A DNA stretch of 25,130 nucleotides from Mobilitalea sp. GTDB lineage: Bacteria > Bacillota_A > Clostridia > Lachnospirales > Lachnospiraceae. Numbering within the stretch: position 1 is the stretch's first letter; each line of letters begins with the position of its first letter. Below, one piece after another: positions 14,221-23,218 of this stretch. Both the position numbers and the translations under genes were made by a program. The notes under the pieces were generated by a model. That model saw nothing but the letters and a program-made list of their open reading frames with translations. It searched no databases and was not told where the DNA came from. The DNA is taken from assembly GCA_029974875.1 (NCBI GenBank), contig JARKQP010000174.1:1-25130 (forward strand), given 5' to 3'.

Positions 14221-16890
14221 CTATTTCCTTCCAAAATTTCGGCTAAACAATTTAATAACCTCATTCACCAACAAAGGAATCAGCGCAAATCCTAACGCAA
14301 CTCCCCATTCCGACAAGCTCAGGTTATGCACGCCAAAGGCATCCGCCAATGCCGGTATGGTAATCACCACTAGCTGAAGCAATATTCCAATCACAATAGC
14401 CCCAATCAAATACAGGTTCGAGAACAATCCAACCCTGAAAATCGACTTGTCAAAGTTTCTCATAGACAGGGAATAAAACAATTGGGAAACCGCCAACACC
14501 ACAAAGGACATAGTCCTGGCATAGGGCAGGGCTGTTTCAAGAGCCTCCTCGGAAAGCATACGGGAGCCGAGCTCGTAGCCATGATGGGTCAGCCCATAAT
14601 AAAAGGCAAGGAGGGTAAATAAACCGATCAATATACCACCGATAATAGCCCGGAAGCCAGCTCCTTGGGCGAAGAAGCTTTCCTTCGGATTACGCGGCTT
14701 CTGCTTCATCACATCCTTGTCCCCTGGATCCACACCAAGGGCAATGGCCGGAAGGGAATCCGTAATCAGGTTCACCCAAAGGATCTGTGTCGCAATTAAA
14801 GGCACCGGCCAGTTAAAAAGGATGGAGAGGAAGATCGTAATTACCTCGCCAAGGTTACAGGATAACAGGAACACAACGGATTTCTTTATATTATTGTAAA
14901 TATTACGTCCTTCCTCAATAGCATGGACAATGGTGGTAAAATTATCATCCGTCAGTATCATGTCACTGGCACCCTTGGCAACATCGGTTCCGGTGATACC
15001 CATGGCAACGCCGATATCAGAATACTTTAAGGAAGGAGCATCATTTACTCCGTCACCAGTCATGGACACAATATTACCCTTGGATTTAAAGGCACGGACA
15101 ATCTTAACCTTGTGCTCCGGCGATACCCGGGCAAATACCCTGTATTGGTTAATATGGTCTGCAAACGCATCCTCAGAGATATCATCAATCTCGGCACCGG
15201 TGAGGCTTTGGGAGAGGGAATCAGCGATGCCCAGCTCCTTTGCAATGGCAACTGCCGTATTCTTATGGTCACCGGTAATCATGATCGGTGTGATTCCAGC
15301 GGTTTTAGCCTCCTGGATGGAAGCCTTAACCTCCAGTCTTGGAGGATCAATCATTCCGACTAAGCCAAGGAGGGTAAGGTCCTTTTCCATATCCCCGGGT
15401 TCCAGGACCTGATCCGTATCCTTATATGCAACCCCCAGTACACGCAGTGCATCATCGGACATCTCTTCCGTGATCTTATGGTATTCGGCTCTCAGGGCAT
15501 CCGTCAGGGGAACAACCTGGCCGTTTATCAGGGCGGAAGAGGAGAGCTTTAATATATTGTCAATGGCTCCCTTTGTATGGATCCGGTAACGGCCGTCCTG
15601 TGAATTCAGGGTCGACATAAGCTTCCGGTCGGAATCAAAGGGATTTTCAGAAACTCTTTTATACTTTTCATGAAGCTCGTTGCGGGGTAAGCCAAATTTG
15701 TTGCCCAGGATAATCAGTGCGATTTCCGTAGGATCACCGGTGCCCTGTCCGTTATCATAGGTGGCATCGGAGCAGAGCACAAGGGATTTTATCAGCTCTG
15801 CTTCCTCAGGAGAGGCTTCCATATTTTCTCCCGTCTGCGGAATATCCTTTAATTTACCGGAAGTATATGTGGCTACGACAGTCATCTTATTCTGGGTCAG
15901 GGTACCCGTTTTGTCGGAGCAGATGATATTTACGGAGCCTAAAGTCTCAACGGCAGGAAGCTTCTTGACAATGGCGTTTATCTTGGACATTCTGGTCACA
16001 CCCAAGGCAAGCACGATTGCGACGATTGCCGCCAGGCCTTCAGGAATGGCGGCAACGGCCAAACTGATGGCAGTAAGGAACATGTCAAACAGATCACGCT
16101 TTTGGATAAAGGCAATAATAAAGATTACCAGGCAGATCCCGATGGCCAGATAACCGAGGATACGTCCTAATTCGTCCAGCCTCTTTTGTAGGGGAGTCAT
16201 CTCGGAAGAATCCTCCTCCAGTATGGTTGCAATTTTACCGATTTCCGTATCCATGGCTGTCGCCACCACAATTCCTTCCCCCCGCCCATAGGTAGTCAGG
16301 GTGGAAAGAAAAGCCATGTTTGCTTTATCCCCAATGGGAGTCTTTGGATCTTCAAATACAGTACCTGCATTCTTGGAGGATGGAACGGATTCTCCGGTAA
16401 GTGCGGATTCCTCGATCTGTAAATTAGCACTTTCAATCAAACGCAGATCCGCCGGAACATAACGTCCCGCATCCAATAGGACAATGTCCCCGGGAACAAC
16501 CTCCTCGGAATTGATCTCAAGCTCCTTGCCGTCACGCCGCACAACTGCCTTTGGCGTTGTCATTTTCTGCAGGGCTTCCACCGCTTTTTCCGCCTTGAAT
16601 TCCTGGATTACGCCAATGGTGGCGTTTAGAAAAATTACCAACAGGATAATAATGGAGTCTGTGTATTCCCCGATTGCCATAGTAATAACAGCAGCGGCTA
16701 TCAATACATAGATCAGCATATCCTTTAGCTGGGATAAAAATAGAGAGAGGATACTTTTCTTCGGTTTGCCTTTTAACTTATTAAAACCGTACTGCTCAAG
16801 ACGTTTTTTGGCTTCAGCATCAGACAGGCCGGCTTTTTTATCAACCTCGAATTCCTGCAGCACCTCGTCCTTGGATTTCATAAACCACAT
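14221..16890 (-). CDS. P-type calcium-transporting ATPase (type IIA)
   Basis: An 889-residue cation pump of the SERCA/PMR1-like type. It couples ATP to export of Ca2+ from the cytoplasm across the membrane. It has an N-terminal cation-ATPase domain, the actuator motif LTGESVP, the ion-site helix IPEGLAAIVAIVLALGV, the phosphorylation site in CSDKTGTLTQ (Asp near 326), the ATP-binding KGAIDN region, the hinge TGDGVNDAPSLK, and the M6 motif VNLITDSLPAIALG. About ten membrane segments are visible. The length is usual for the family. The ATG at 16890 has an AGAGGTG site; an alternative is the Met at residue 4. It may be transcribed with msrA, or end before the repeats. Mn2+ transport is possible too. 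Confidence 0.93.
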   Translation of the reverse strand: MWFMKSKDEVLQEFEVDKKAGLSDAEAKKRLEQYGFNKLKGKPKKSILSLFLSQLKDMLIYVLIAAAVITMAIGEYTDSIIILLVIFLNATIGVIQEFKAEKAVEALQKMTTPKAVVRRDGKELEINSEEVVPGDIVLLDAGRYVPADLRLIESANLQIEESALTGESVPSSKNAGTVFEDPKTPIGDKANMAFLSTLTTYGRGEGIVVATAMDTEIGKIATILEEDSSEMTPLQKRLDELGRILGYLAIGICLVIFIIAFIQKRDLFDMFLTAISLAVAAIPEGLAAIVAIVLALGVTRMSKINAIVKKLPAVETLGSVNIICSDKTGTLTQNKMTVVATYTSGKLKDIPQTGENMEASPEEAELIKSLVLCSDATYDNGQGTGDPTEIALIILGNKFGLPRNELHEKYKRVSENPFDSDRKLMSTLNSQDGRYRIHTKGAIDNILKLSSSALINGQVVPLTDALRAEYHKITEEMSDDALRVLGVAYKDTDQVLEPGDMEKDLTLLGLVGMIDPPRLEVKASIQEAKTAGITPIMITGDHKNTAVAIAKELGIADSLSQSLTGAEIDDISEDAFADHINQYRVFARVSPEHKVKIVRAFKSKGNIVSMTGDGVNDAPSLKYSDIGVAMGITGTDVAKGASDMILTDDNFTTIVHAIEEGRNIYNNIKKSVVFLLSCNLGEVITIFLSILFNWPVPLIATQILWVNLITDSLPAIALGVDPGDKDVMKQKPRNPKESFFAQGAGFRAIIGGILIGLFTLLAFYYGLTHHGYELGSRMLSEEALETALPYARTMSFVVLAVSQLFYSLSMRNFDKSIFRVGLFSNLYLIGAIVIGILLQLVVITIPALADAFGVHNLSLSEWGVALGFALIPLLVNEVIKLFSRNFGRK

Positions 16891-16917
16891 AATTACACCT
16901 CTTTCATTGTTATGATT

Positions 16918-16923
16918 ATTATA
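16918..16923 (-). promoter_or_regulatory. Possible -10 box of the calcium ATPase gene
   Basis: The - strand reads TATAAT, ending 28 bases before the ATG at 16890. The -35 position (ATAAAG) is poor, so this is a candidate only. Confidence 0.3.
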
Positions 16924-16962
16924 GTACCTAATAAAAGATGCTTTATGCCTGATGGCATCGAT

Positions 16963-17028
16963 AAATAATTCAAAAAGAAAAATAATTTAAAAAGAAAATA
17001 ATGCAAAAAAATAAATAGTACAAAAAAA
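16963..17028. repeat. Degenerate 17-base tandem repeats
   Basis: Two near-identical 17-base units AAATAATTCAAAAAGAA (16963-16979) and AAATAATTTAAAAAGAA (16980-16996) are followed by diverged units of 15 (16997-17011) and 17 bases (17012-17028). The low complexity makes the repeat less certain than the 14-base arrays. Confidence 0.65.
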
Positions 17029-17202
17029 TATGCTATATGCTTAGTATAGCTTATTTCAATTTGGAAGAAAAGAAAAAATGTATTTTTCTGCTAAAAAAGA
17101 AAAGATCTTCTAAATTAAGCCGGCTTGGAAGGAAGAGAAATATTTAAGAGGAAAGAGTCCTTAGATAGAACTAATAGGAGAGCAACAGCTTCTCTGTTGT
17201 AT

Positions 17203-17231
17203 TTGACATTATTTAGTAATCTAAGTATAAT
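17203..17231 (+). promoter_or_regulatory. Consensus sigma-A promoter of the mscS-type gene
   Basis: A perfect TTGACA (17203-17208) and a perfect TATAAT (17226-17231) are separated by the ideal 17 bases. The start near 17238 leaves a leader of about 80 bases. This predicts strong, constitutive transcription. Confidence 0.85.
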
Positions 17232-17317
17232 TAAGAAGCAATAATTTCATTTAATGCGTTATGTTATTCATAATTTTGTTGGATAGGACATAAGAGATAG
17301 AAAGGTTTGATGAAAGA

Positions 17318-18571
17318 GTGACGTACATTAAGAATATGTTAAAATCATATGATGTTAATAAGGATATCAGGAGCTACCTGGCCTTTGCGATCCTGGTGGT
17401 AGCCGTTGTGTTAACCTGCTTTATTGTGAATTTTATATTGAAGCATATCCTAATCCGGATTATTTCCAGGCTGATTTTAAGAAATAAATACCAATGGGAT
17501 GATGTTTTGGTTGAGCGGAGGGTGCTGAACCGGTTGGCTAATATAGTCCCGGGAATTATTATTTTTCTTTATTCCCCCGCTTTTGAGGATGTGGCCTTTA
17601 TTGTGCAAAGGATAGCGGCGGTCTATATCCTGCTGATGCTGTTTTTTCTGGTTAATTCAGCGCTGGATGCCGTCAATGATATCTATATTATCCATCCCAT
17701 CTCCAAGGTCCGTCCAATGAAGGGATTGTTACAGGTCATTAAGATAGTGCTCTATGCCATAATTTCCATTGTACTGTTGGGAACCTTGATGAATCAGAAC
17801 CCACTCCTTTTGCTCAGTGGGATCGGAGCCTTGGCGGCTGTGTTTTCCTTTGTGTTCAAGGATTCAATTCTCGGCTTTATGGCAGGGATCCAATTGACCT
17901 CGAATGATATGCTGCGGATCGGGGACTGGATTGAGATGACAAAATACGGTGCGGACGGAGATGTCATAGATATTACGTTAAATACGGTAAAGGTCCAAAA
18001 TTTTGATAAAACCATTGTAACGATACCTGCCTATGCCCTGGTTTCGGATTCCTTCCGGAACTGGAGGGGAATGGTGGAGTTTGGTGGCAGGCGTATCAAG
18101 CGTTCGGTTTTCGTCGATATGAACAGCATTACCTTCTGTACTCCTGAGATGCTGGAAAAATATAAAAAGATTAATTATCTTAAGGATTATATTGAAGAAA
18201 AACAGGCGGAAATAGGCGAGTATAACCAATACGGAGAAGAGGAGGGCAGTTTGGCCAACGGCCGCCACCTGACCAATATCGGGGTCTTCCGTATCTACAT
18301 CCAGTATTTTTTAAATGACAATTCCCAGCTGAATCCGGAGGTTCCTCCGATGGTGCGGCAGCTGCCGCCTGGTGAAAATGGTCTGCCCCTGGAGGTTTAT
18401 GCCTTTACAAAAACCATTGCCTGGGCAGAATATGAGATTATCCAGTCCGATATTTTTGACCATATTTTCTCAGTGGCAGGAGAGTTTGAAATCAGGATTT
18501 TCCAGAACCCTACAGGATATGATATGAGGCATCGGCTATGGGGCAGAAGAGAAGCGGATGAAAGCGAATAA
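17318..18571 (+). CDS. MscS-family mechanosensitive channel (YbdG-like)
   Basis: A 417-residue channel protein that probably opens under membrane tension to release solutes during hypo-osmotic shock. Several membrane helices occupy about 1-180, including SYLAFAILVVAVVLTCFIVNF and a pore-lining stretch LLLSGIGALAAVFSFVFKDSI. The cytoplasmic beta domain follows with LRIGDWIEMTKYGADGDVIDI and IPAYALVSDSFRNW, and a C-terminal alpha-beta part ends in an acidic tail (EADESE). The ADGDV and FRNW features match the YbdG/MscM type rather than classic MscS. The chosen start is a GTG at 17318 with AAAGG at 17301-17305; an ATG at 17336 lacks a site. It is transcribed alone, divergently from the calcium ATPase. 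Confidence 0.88.
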   Translation: MTYIKNMLKSYDVNKDIRSYLAFAILVVAVVLTCFIVNFILKHILIRIISRLILRNKYQWDDVLVERRVLNRLANIVPGIIIFLYSPAFEDVAFIVQRIAAVYILLMLFFLVNSALDAVNDIYIIHPISKVRPMKGLLQVIKIVLYAIISIVLLGTLMNQNPLLLLSGIGALAAVFSFVFKDSILGFMAGIQLTSNDMLRIGDWIEMTKYGADGDVIDITLNTVKVQNFDKTIVTIPAYALVSDSFRNWRGMVEFGGRRIKRSVFVDMNSITFCTPEMLEKYKKINYLKDYIEEKQAEIGEYNQYGEEEGSLANGRHLTNIGVFRIYIQYFLNDNSQLNPEVPPMVRQLPPGENGLPLEVYAFTKTIAWAEYEIIQSDIFDHIFSVAGEFEIRIFQNPTGYDMRHRLWGRREADESE

Positions 18572-18648
18572 AATATAGTAAAGAAATATAGTAAATAAGA
18601 TATAACAAATAAGATATAGCGAATAAAATATAGCAAATAAAATATAGC
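18566..18648. repeat. 14-base tandem repeats at the 3' end of the mscS-type gene
   Basis: Six units of 14 bases, one shortened to 13: GAATAAAATATAGT (18566-18579), a 13-base variant (18580-18592), AAATAAGATATAAC (18593-18606), AAATAAGATATAGC (18607-18620), GAATAAAATATAGC (18621-18634) and AAATAAAATATAGC (18635-18648). The first unit includes the gene's stop codon. The hairpin at 18649 follows directly. Confidence 0.9.
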
Positions 18649-18677
18649 AAGGGCAGGGATATTGCATCCCTGCCCTT
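18649..18677 (+). terminator. Hairpin after the mscS-type gene
   Basis: A perfect 12-bp stem AAGGGCAGGGAT / ATCCCTGCCCTT with loop ATTGC. The downstream side is ACTATCTGG, so no U-tract. The position, 78 bases after the stop, suggests a terminator or an mRNA 3' stabiliser. Confidence 0.6.
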
Positions 18678-19228
18678 ACTATCTGGTGTCTCATTCGGTT
18701 TTAGTGCAATGTTTCAATTCGATAGCGAGTAACCTTTTCAAGAACTAATCTGTCCAAAGCCATCATCTCCCAATCTTCCAAGAAAGCCTGCTGTTTGTAA
18801 TTCTGAGACGAAATTACAAAGATCTATTCTTTTTTTAAGATACGAAGAACTTACCGAAATCGTAAAAATCATAAAAGAAAATTAATTTTTACATTAATTC
18901 CACAAGTAAATCAGCTTCCCGACCTATCTTGCATTATTATGATTATCATATGATTGGAGTTCAATGAATCAATAGGTTGATTCATTTCTGAATCATTTTA
19001 TTGAATCATCTTTCGTATCTGATATTATTATGCCACGTAAGGATAAAACTATTCGGCAGAATAATAAATTTTATAAGGGAAAAAATGTTAGTCATTGTCA
19101 TTGCCCGGGCAATATTAAATAATATCTGAATTTATATCTGAATTAAATCCTAAATAATATCTGAAATAATATATTAAATAATATATTAAATAATATCTGA
19201 CATTATTTAATATGAAGCAGAATAATGG
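18678..19228. other. AT-rich intergenic region, possible gene remnants
   Basis: No intact gene. On the - strand 18701-18823 is open and ends in ALDRLVLEKVTRYRIETLH but has no start codon. On the + strand a frame ends at about 18884 in YEELTEIVKIIKEN, also with no convincing start. Either could be the tail of a decayed gene. Further right are the inverted repeat TGAATCAA-tagg-TTGATTCA near 18964-18983, the 14-base palindrome ATTGCCCGGGCAAT (19100-19113) and the 12-base array at 19111-19203. Confidence 0.45.
19111..19203. repeat. 12-base tandem repeats downstream of atpD
   Basis: Units of mostly 12 bases: AATATCTGAATT (19121-19132), TATATCTGAATT (19133-19144), an 11-base variant (19145-19155), AATATCTGAAAT (19156-19167), AATATATTAAAT twice (19168-19191) and AATATCTGACAT (19192-19203). 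A partial unit precedes at 19111. It lies just beyond the V-ATPase operon's last stop codon. Confidence 0.85.
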
Positions 19229-19849
19229 CTATTCTGCAGACTGACGCCGTTTAATAACCTTTAACCTTGTGAATTCCTCCCGTTCCTTTTCCTCCAGTGC
19301 ATTCTGTATATCATTTACAAGACTTGTATAAAAAGGAATTGTAATATTTTTTAACGCGTTAGCACGTTTTTGTGTTTTATTGATGTTTGTAGCCAGGCGG
19401 TAGGCGGAGTTCTCGATGGCGGACAGGCGGATGGTAAGCTCCTTCACCTTGCCAAAGCGTTTTGTTGCCTCATCCAGGGATACTCTGGTCTGGAAAAAAG
19501 CATAGGAGGGCTTGCCGGGAGAGGAATCATATTCCACCAGGGGTATTTCTGTGCCCATAATACTCCGTTGCTTTATTTCAATGGAATTCTCCTCCGGGAT
19601 CGTATTGCTCAGCTCTGAAACCGTGTTGATGCCCATCTCAATATTGGCCTGCTGCAGTGCGAGATAAGCGGCAGAGAAGGTGTGGTCAATCTCACTTTGT
19701 ACATTTTTGGCATTATCGATTAACTCCATAAGCTCCCGCATTAAAATATTCCGCTTTTTATCCATTAATTCGTAGCCCTGCTTCGCCAGCTTCAATGAGT
19801 TTTTTGATGATATCAGGTTTCCCTTAGTGGGGAAGGTATTCGGATTCAT
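19229..19849 (-). CDS. atpD: V-type ATPase subunit D
   Basis: The central rotor stalk of the V-type ATPase, joining the A3B3 head to the membrane ring. The 206-residue protein is the usual length. It begins NPNTFPTKGNLISSKNSLKLAKQGYELMDKKRNILMREL, the long N-terminal helix of the family, and closes with a long C-terminal helix (NKTQKRANALKNITIPFYTSLVNDIQNALEEKEREEFTRLK). Both form the coiled coil of the axle. The ATG has a strong GAGGTGAT site at 19853-19860. It is the last gene visible in the operon. The stop codon sits in the loop of a short stem (GCAGAATA / TATTCTGC, 19217-19237). Confidence 0.94.
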   Translation of the reverse strand: MNPNTFPTKGNLISSKNSLKLAKQGYELMDKKRNILMRELMELIDNAKNVQSEIDHTFSAAYLALQQANIEMGINTVSELSNTIPEENSIEIKQRSIMGTEIPLVEYDSSPGKPSYAFFQTRVSLDEATKRFGKVKELTIRLSAIENSAYRLATNINKTQKRANALKNITIPFYTSLVNDIQNALEEKEREEFTRLKVIKRRQSAE

Positions 19850-19867
19850 GGGATCACCTCAATTCGC

Positions 19868-19897
19868 GGGGCATGCCTGAGCTGTCAGACATGCCCT
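19868..19897 (-). promoter_or_regulatory. Intercistronic hairpin between atpB and atpD
   Basis: GGGCATG (19869-19875) and CATGCCC (19890-19896) pair perfectly, extended by one G-T pair. Inside, CTGA and TCAG pair around GCTG, separated by a single C/A mismatch. It fills most of the 54-base gap and ends 8 bases before the subunit D ribosome binding site. It may act in mRNA processing or partial termination; this is inference. Confidence 0.5.
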
Positions 19898-19903
19898 AGT
19901 CCG

Positions 19904-21286
19904 TTATTCTTGATTCGTTGAAAAGTATTTATCAAGGATCTTGGTATCGATACGGTCCAGTTCCTCCCTGGGGAGAATGGATAACAGCTCCCAGCCCTTG
20001 TCTAAGGTCTGGATAATGGAACGGTCCTCCGTAAGGCCCTGTGCCAGGAAGGTCTGCTCCATTGCTGCACCGAATTTCAGGTACTGCTTATCAAGGGGCG
20101 ATAATTCATCCTCGCCGATAACGCTTGCCAGACCCCTTACATCACCCACATGGGCATAGGAGGAGAAGAGCTGGTTGGCAAGGTCCTGATGATCCTCCCT
20201 GGTAAAGCCTGCTCCGATACCGTCCTTCATCAGACGGGACAGGGAGGGCAGGATACTGATGGGAGGATAGATAGCCTTTTGGTAAAGGGAACGGTCAAGT
20301 ACGATCTGTCCTTCGGTGATATACCCGGTCAGGTCAGGAATCGGGTGTGTAATATCATCGTTTGGCATGGTGAGGATTGGAATCTGGGTAACGGAGCCGG
20401 GGCATCCATGGACGATGCCGGCACGTTCATAGACCGTAGCCAATTCGCTGTATAAATAACCCGGATAGCCCTTCCTGCTGGGGATCTCCCCCTTGGAGGA
20501 GGAAACCTCACGCATTGCCTCAGCAAAGGAGGTCATATCCGTAAGGATGACCAGGATATGCATGCCCTTCTCAAAGGCCAGGTATTCCGCGGCTGTCAAA
20601 GCAACCTTTGGGGTAATCAGACGCTCTACCACCGGATCATTGGCAAGGTTTAAGTACATAACCACATGGGAGCTGGCACCGCTTTCCTCGAAGGTGCGGC
20701 GGAAAAATTCAGCCACGTCATACTTTACGCCCATGGCAGCAAATACGATGGCGAATTCCTCCGTAGAATCCTCCCCTAGGGAGGCCTGCTTTACAATCTG
20801 GGCAGCCAGCTGGTCGTGGGGGAGGCCGTTGCCGGAGAAGATGGGCAGCTTCTGGCCGCGGATCAGTGTTGTCAGACAGTCAATGGCAGAAATGCCGGTC
20901 TTGATATAGTTACGTGGATATTCCCTCCGGCAGGGATTTAAGGGAAGTCCGTTGACATCCTTTTTTACCTCGGGAATAATATTTCCCAGTCCATCGATGG
21001 GCTGCCCTGCGCCATTAAATACACGGCCAAGGATCTCCGGTGACAGGTTGACCTCCATCGGATGCCCGGTCAATTTCGTATGGGTATTAAATAAGGACAT
21101 ATCCTCAGTACCCTGAAATACCTGGATAATCGCTTTATCCTCATACAGCTCTACGATACGGCCTATTTTTTTCTGGTTCCCATCCACCGTTAACTCGACG
21201 ATTTCATCAAAGGAGGCATCCCGGATGCCTTCCAAAGCGATTAGGGGGCCGTTTATTTCACTCAATCCCAAATATTCAATTCCCAT
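19904..21286 (-). CDS. atpB: V-type ATPase subunit B
   Basis: The 460-residue non-catalytic nucleotide-site subunit of the A3B3 head. It starts with [19 protein letters not shown], keeps the B-specific loop [18 protein letters not shown] in place of a Walker A motif, and has [44 protein letters not shown] and [28 protein letters not shown]. The length matches the family. The start has AAGGGG 7 bases upstream. A 140-base gap separates it from atpA, unusually wide within this operon. Confidence 0.97.
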   Translation of the reverse strand: MGIEYLGLSEINGPLIALEGIRDASFDEIVELTVDGNQKKIGRIVELYEDKAIIQVFQGTEDMSLFNTHTKLTGHPMEVNLSPEILGRVFNGAGQPIDGLGNIIPEVKKDVNGLPLNPCRREYPRNYIKTGISAIDCLTTLIRGQKLPIFSGNGLPHDQLAAQIVKQASLGEDSTEEFAIVFAAMGVKYDVAEFFRRTFEESGASSHVVMYLNLANDPVVERLITPKVALTAAEYLAFEKGMHILVILTDMTSFAEAMREVSSSKGEIPSRKGYPGYLYSELATVYERAGIVHGCPGSVTQIPILTMPNDDITHPIPDLTGYITEGQIVLDRSLYQKAIYPPISILPSLSRLMKDGIGAGFTREDHQDLANQLFSSYAHVGDVRGLASVIGEDELSPLDKQYLKFGAAMEQTFLAQGLTEDRSIIQTLDKGWELLSILPREELDRIDTKILDKYFSTNQE

Positions 21287-21426
21287 AGTCTAACCCCTTT
21301 CTTTATAGCAATTCAGGGAAAGGCAAATCAGTTTCCCATATAGATAAGGCAGATAATTGCTTTCAGGAACCTGCACCAATGGTATGCAAAAGCTCACTAA
21401 CTATGCAGTTTCCCGTTTGCCTGTAT
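21287..21426 (-). promoter_or_regulatory. Wide intercistronic region between atpA and atpB with paired repeats
   Basis: In a 140-base gap the 9-base direct repeat CAGTTTCCC occurs at 21329-21337 and 21406-21414. Each copy is flanked on its outer side by one arm of a 7-base inverted repeat, AGGCAAA (21321-21327) and TTTGCCT (21416-21422). They could close an RNA loop. No open frame with a ribosome binding site is present. A regulatory role is inference. Confidence 0.35.
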
Positions 21427-23193
21427 CTATGCATTCGTTTTCATGATGTTATCATAGAATTCATCAATCAGTTTTTTATAATCATCAAATTTTTCTAATT
21501 CGTCATTTGCCACATCATATTTGATGGTAATTACCTTATCGTAAATCGAGCTGGATTTTAACAGTGACATTGGCATGCTCCTGTCGATCAGCAGCTTTGA
21601 TTTTTGGTAAAGGTAGAGGATGGTCTGCATCATTTTCAGCTGCTTTGCCATTGGAACATAGGTATCGGAAGGGTGGTAAGCGTTCTGCTGGACAAAGCCC
21701 AGCCGGATTACCCGGGCGATTTCCAGTACAAGCTTCTGGTCGTCAGGAAGGACATCGCTGCCGATGAGCTTAACGATTTCATTCAGCTGGTTCTCCTGTG
21801 TCAGGATGCTTAAGATCTGGTTTCTGCATTCCACAAAATCCTCCCCTACATTCTTCGTGTACCAGGGAGCAAGATCCGTCAGATACTCGCTGTAGCTGGT
21901 TAACCACTGGATGGCAGGAAAATGCCTTGCATAGGCAAGTGATTTATCAAGAGCCCAGAAGCAGCGGACAAAGCGCTTCGTATTCTGGGTTACCGGTTCA
22001 GAGAAGTCACCGCCCTGTGGGGATACCGCACCGATAATGGATACGCTTCCCTCGGTCCAGTTCAGGTTCTGCATAAAGCCCGCCCGTTCATAGAAGGCGG
22101 ACAGCCGGGAGGCCAGATAGGCCGGGAAGCCTTCCTCCGCCGGCATTTCCTCCAGACGGCCCGATAATTCCCTGAGCGCCTCCGCCCAGCGGGAGGTGGA
22201 ATCCGCCATGATAGCCACATGATAGCCCATATCCCTGTAATACTCAGCCAGGGTGATTCCGGTATAAATGCTGGCCTCACGGGCAGCCACCGGCATATTC
22301 GAGGTGTTGGCAATGAGGGTAGTACGGTCTAGGAGGGGATTGCCGGATCTGGGGTCAACTAATTTTGAGAAATCCTCCAGCACCTCGGTCATCTCATTTC
22401 CCCGCTCGCCGCAGCCGATATAGATGATAATATCCGCGTCAGACCACTTGGCAAGCTGATGCTGGGTCATGGTCTTGCCGGTGCCAAAGCCTCCGGGAAT
22501 AGCAGCAGTACCGCCCTTTGAAATAGGGAATAAGGTGTCCAGTATCCGCTGCCCGGTAATTAAGGGGCGGTCCGACGGATAACGCTTTGCCGTCGGGCGG
22601 GGGACACGGATGGGCCATTTCTGGGTTAGGGTGAGTACTTTTTCCATACCCTTGGCATCTACAATTGTTACGATGGGATCGTTGATGGTATATTTTCCGT
22701 CCGGGACAACCTTTGTTACGGTACCGCAGATGTCCGGCGGAATCATAGCTTTGTGGAGGATAGCCTTGGTTTCCGGAACCTCGGCAATTATCGTACCGCC
22801 GTAAACCTTATCGCCGGGGGCAACAGTGATGTGGACATCCCATAATTTCTGCATATCCAAGGAATCCACGGCCACGCCCCTGGAGATAAATACGCCGGAC
22901 TGCTTGGCGATCTCCTGTAGCGGACGCTCAATGCCGTCAAAAATATTGCTGATAATGCCGGGGGCAAGGGTTACGGAAATAGCGGCACCGGTTCCGGTCA
23001 CCTCATCCCCGGGCTTTAAGCCGGAGGTTTCCTCATATACCTGGACGGTTGTTTTCCCCGAGGCCAGGCCAATAACCTCACCTACCAGCTTATCCTTGCC
23101 GACCAGGACCATCTCGCCCATTTTAAAGGCCTTGTTTTCGCCGACAAATACAATTGGTCCGTTGATACCAAATATTTTACCTGTTATATTCAT
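21427..23193 (-). CDS. atpA: V-type ATPase catalytic subunit A
   Basis: The 588-residue catalytic subunit hydrolyses or makes ATP in the A3B3 head. It has Walker A GGFGTGKT (234-241), the catalytic CGERGNEM segment with the GER triad (about 261-268), the extra bulge domain at about 110-190 ([19 protein letters not shown]), and the arginine-finger-side region [22 protein letters not shown] chose the ATG at 23193 ([13 protein letters not shown]) because AAAGGGAG lies 9 bases upstream; the longer frame to 23235 overlaps atpE. The size is normal for the family. It follows atpE after 25 bases. Confidence 0.98.
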   Translation of the reverse strand: MNITGKIFGINGPIVFVGENKAFKMGEMVLVGKDKLVGEVIGLASGKTTVQVYEETSGLKPGDEVTGTGAAISVTLAPGIISNIFDGIERPLQEIAKQSGVFISRGVAVDSLDMQKLWDVHITVAPGDKVYGGTIIAEVPETKAILHKAMIPPDICGTVTKVVPDGKYTINDPIVTIVDAKGMEKVLTLTQKWPIRVPRPTAKRYPSDRPLITGQRILDTLFPISKGGTAAIPGGFGTGKTMTQHQLAKWSDADIIIYIGCGERGNEMTEVLEDFSKLVDPRSGNPLLDRTTLIANTSNMPVAAREASIYTGITLAEYYRDMGYHVAIMADSTSRWAEALRELSGRLEEMPAEEGFPAYLASRLSAFYERAGFMQNLNWTEGSVSIIGAVSPQGGDFSEPVTQNTKRFVRCFWALDKSLAYARHFPAIQWLTSYSEYLTDLAPWYTKNVGEDFVECRNQILSILTQENQLNEIVKLIGSDVLPDDQKLVLEIARVIRLGFVQQNAYHPSDTYVPMAKQLKMMQTILYLYQKSKLLIDRSMPMSLLKSSSIYDKVITIKYDVANDELEKFDDYKKLIDEFYDNIMKTNA

Positions 23194-23218
23194 AAGGATT
23201 AACTCCCTTTCTATCGTC

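Larger units (their letters stand above)
16891..17317. other. Divergent intergenic region between Ca2+ ATPase and mscS-type gene
   Basis: It contains a -10-like TATAAT on the - strand (16918-16923) close to the ATPase start, a degenerate 17-base array (16963-17028) and a consensus + strand promoter (17203-17231). No additional gene is seen. Confidence 0.6.

Noticed and set aside
18934..18956. Fur-box-like sequence (TGATAATCAT on the - strand)
   Set aside because: Match to the consensus is partial, and no gene starts next to it.
22062..22313. Leftward 83-codon frame inside atpA and similar frames within trpB, the ATPase and V-ATPase genes
   Set aside because: They lie in other frames of clearly conserved genes, have low-complexity Arg/Pro/Ser-rich translations and no ribosome binding sites.
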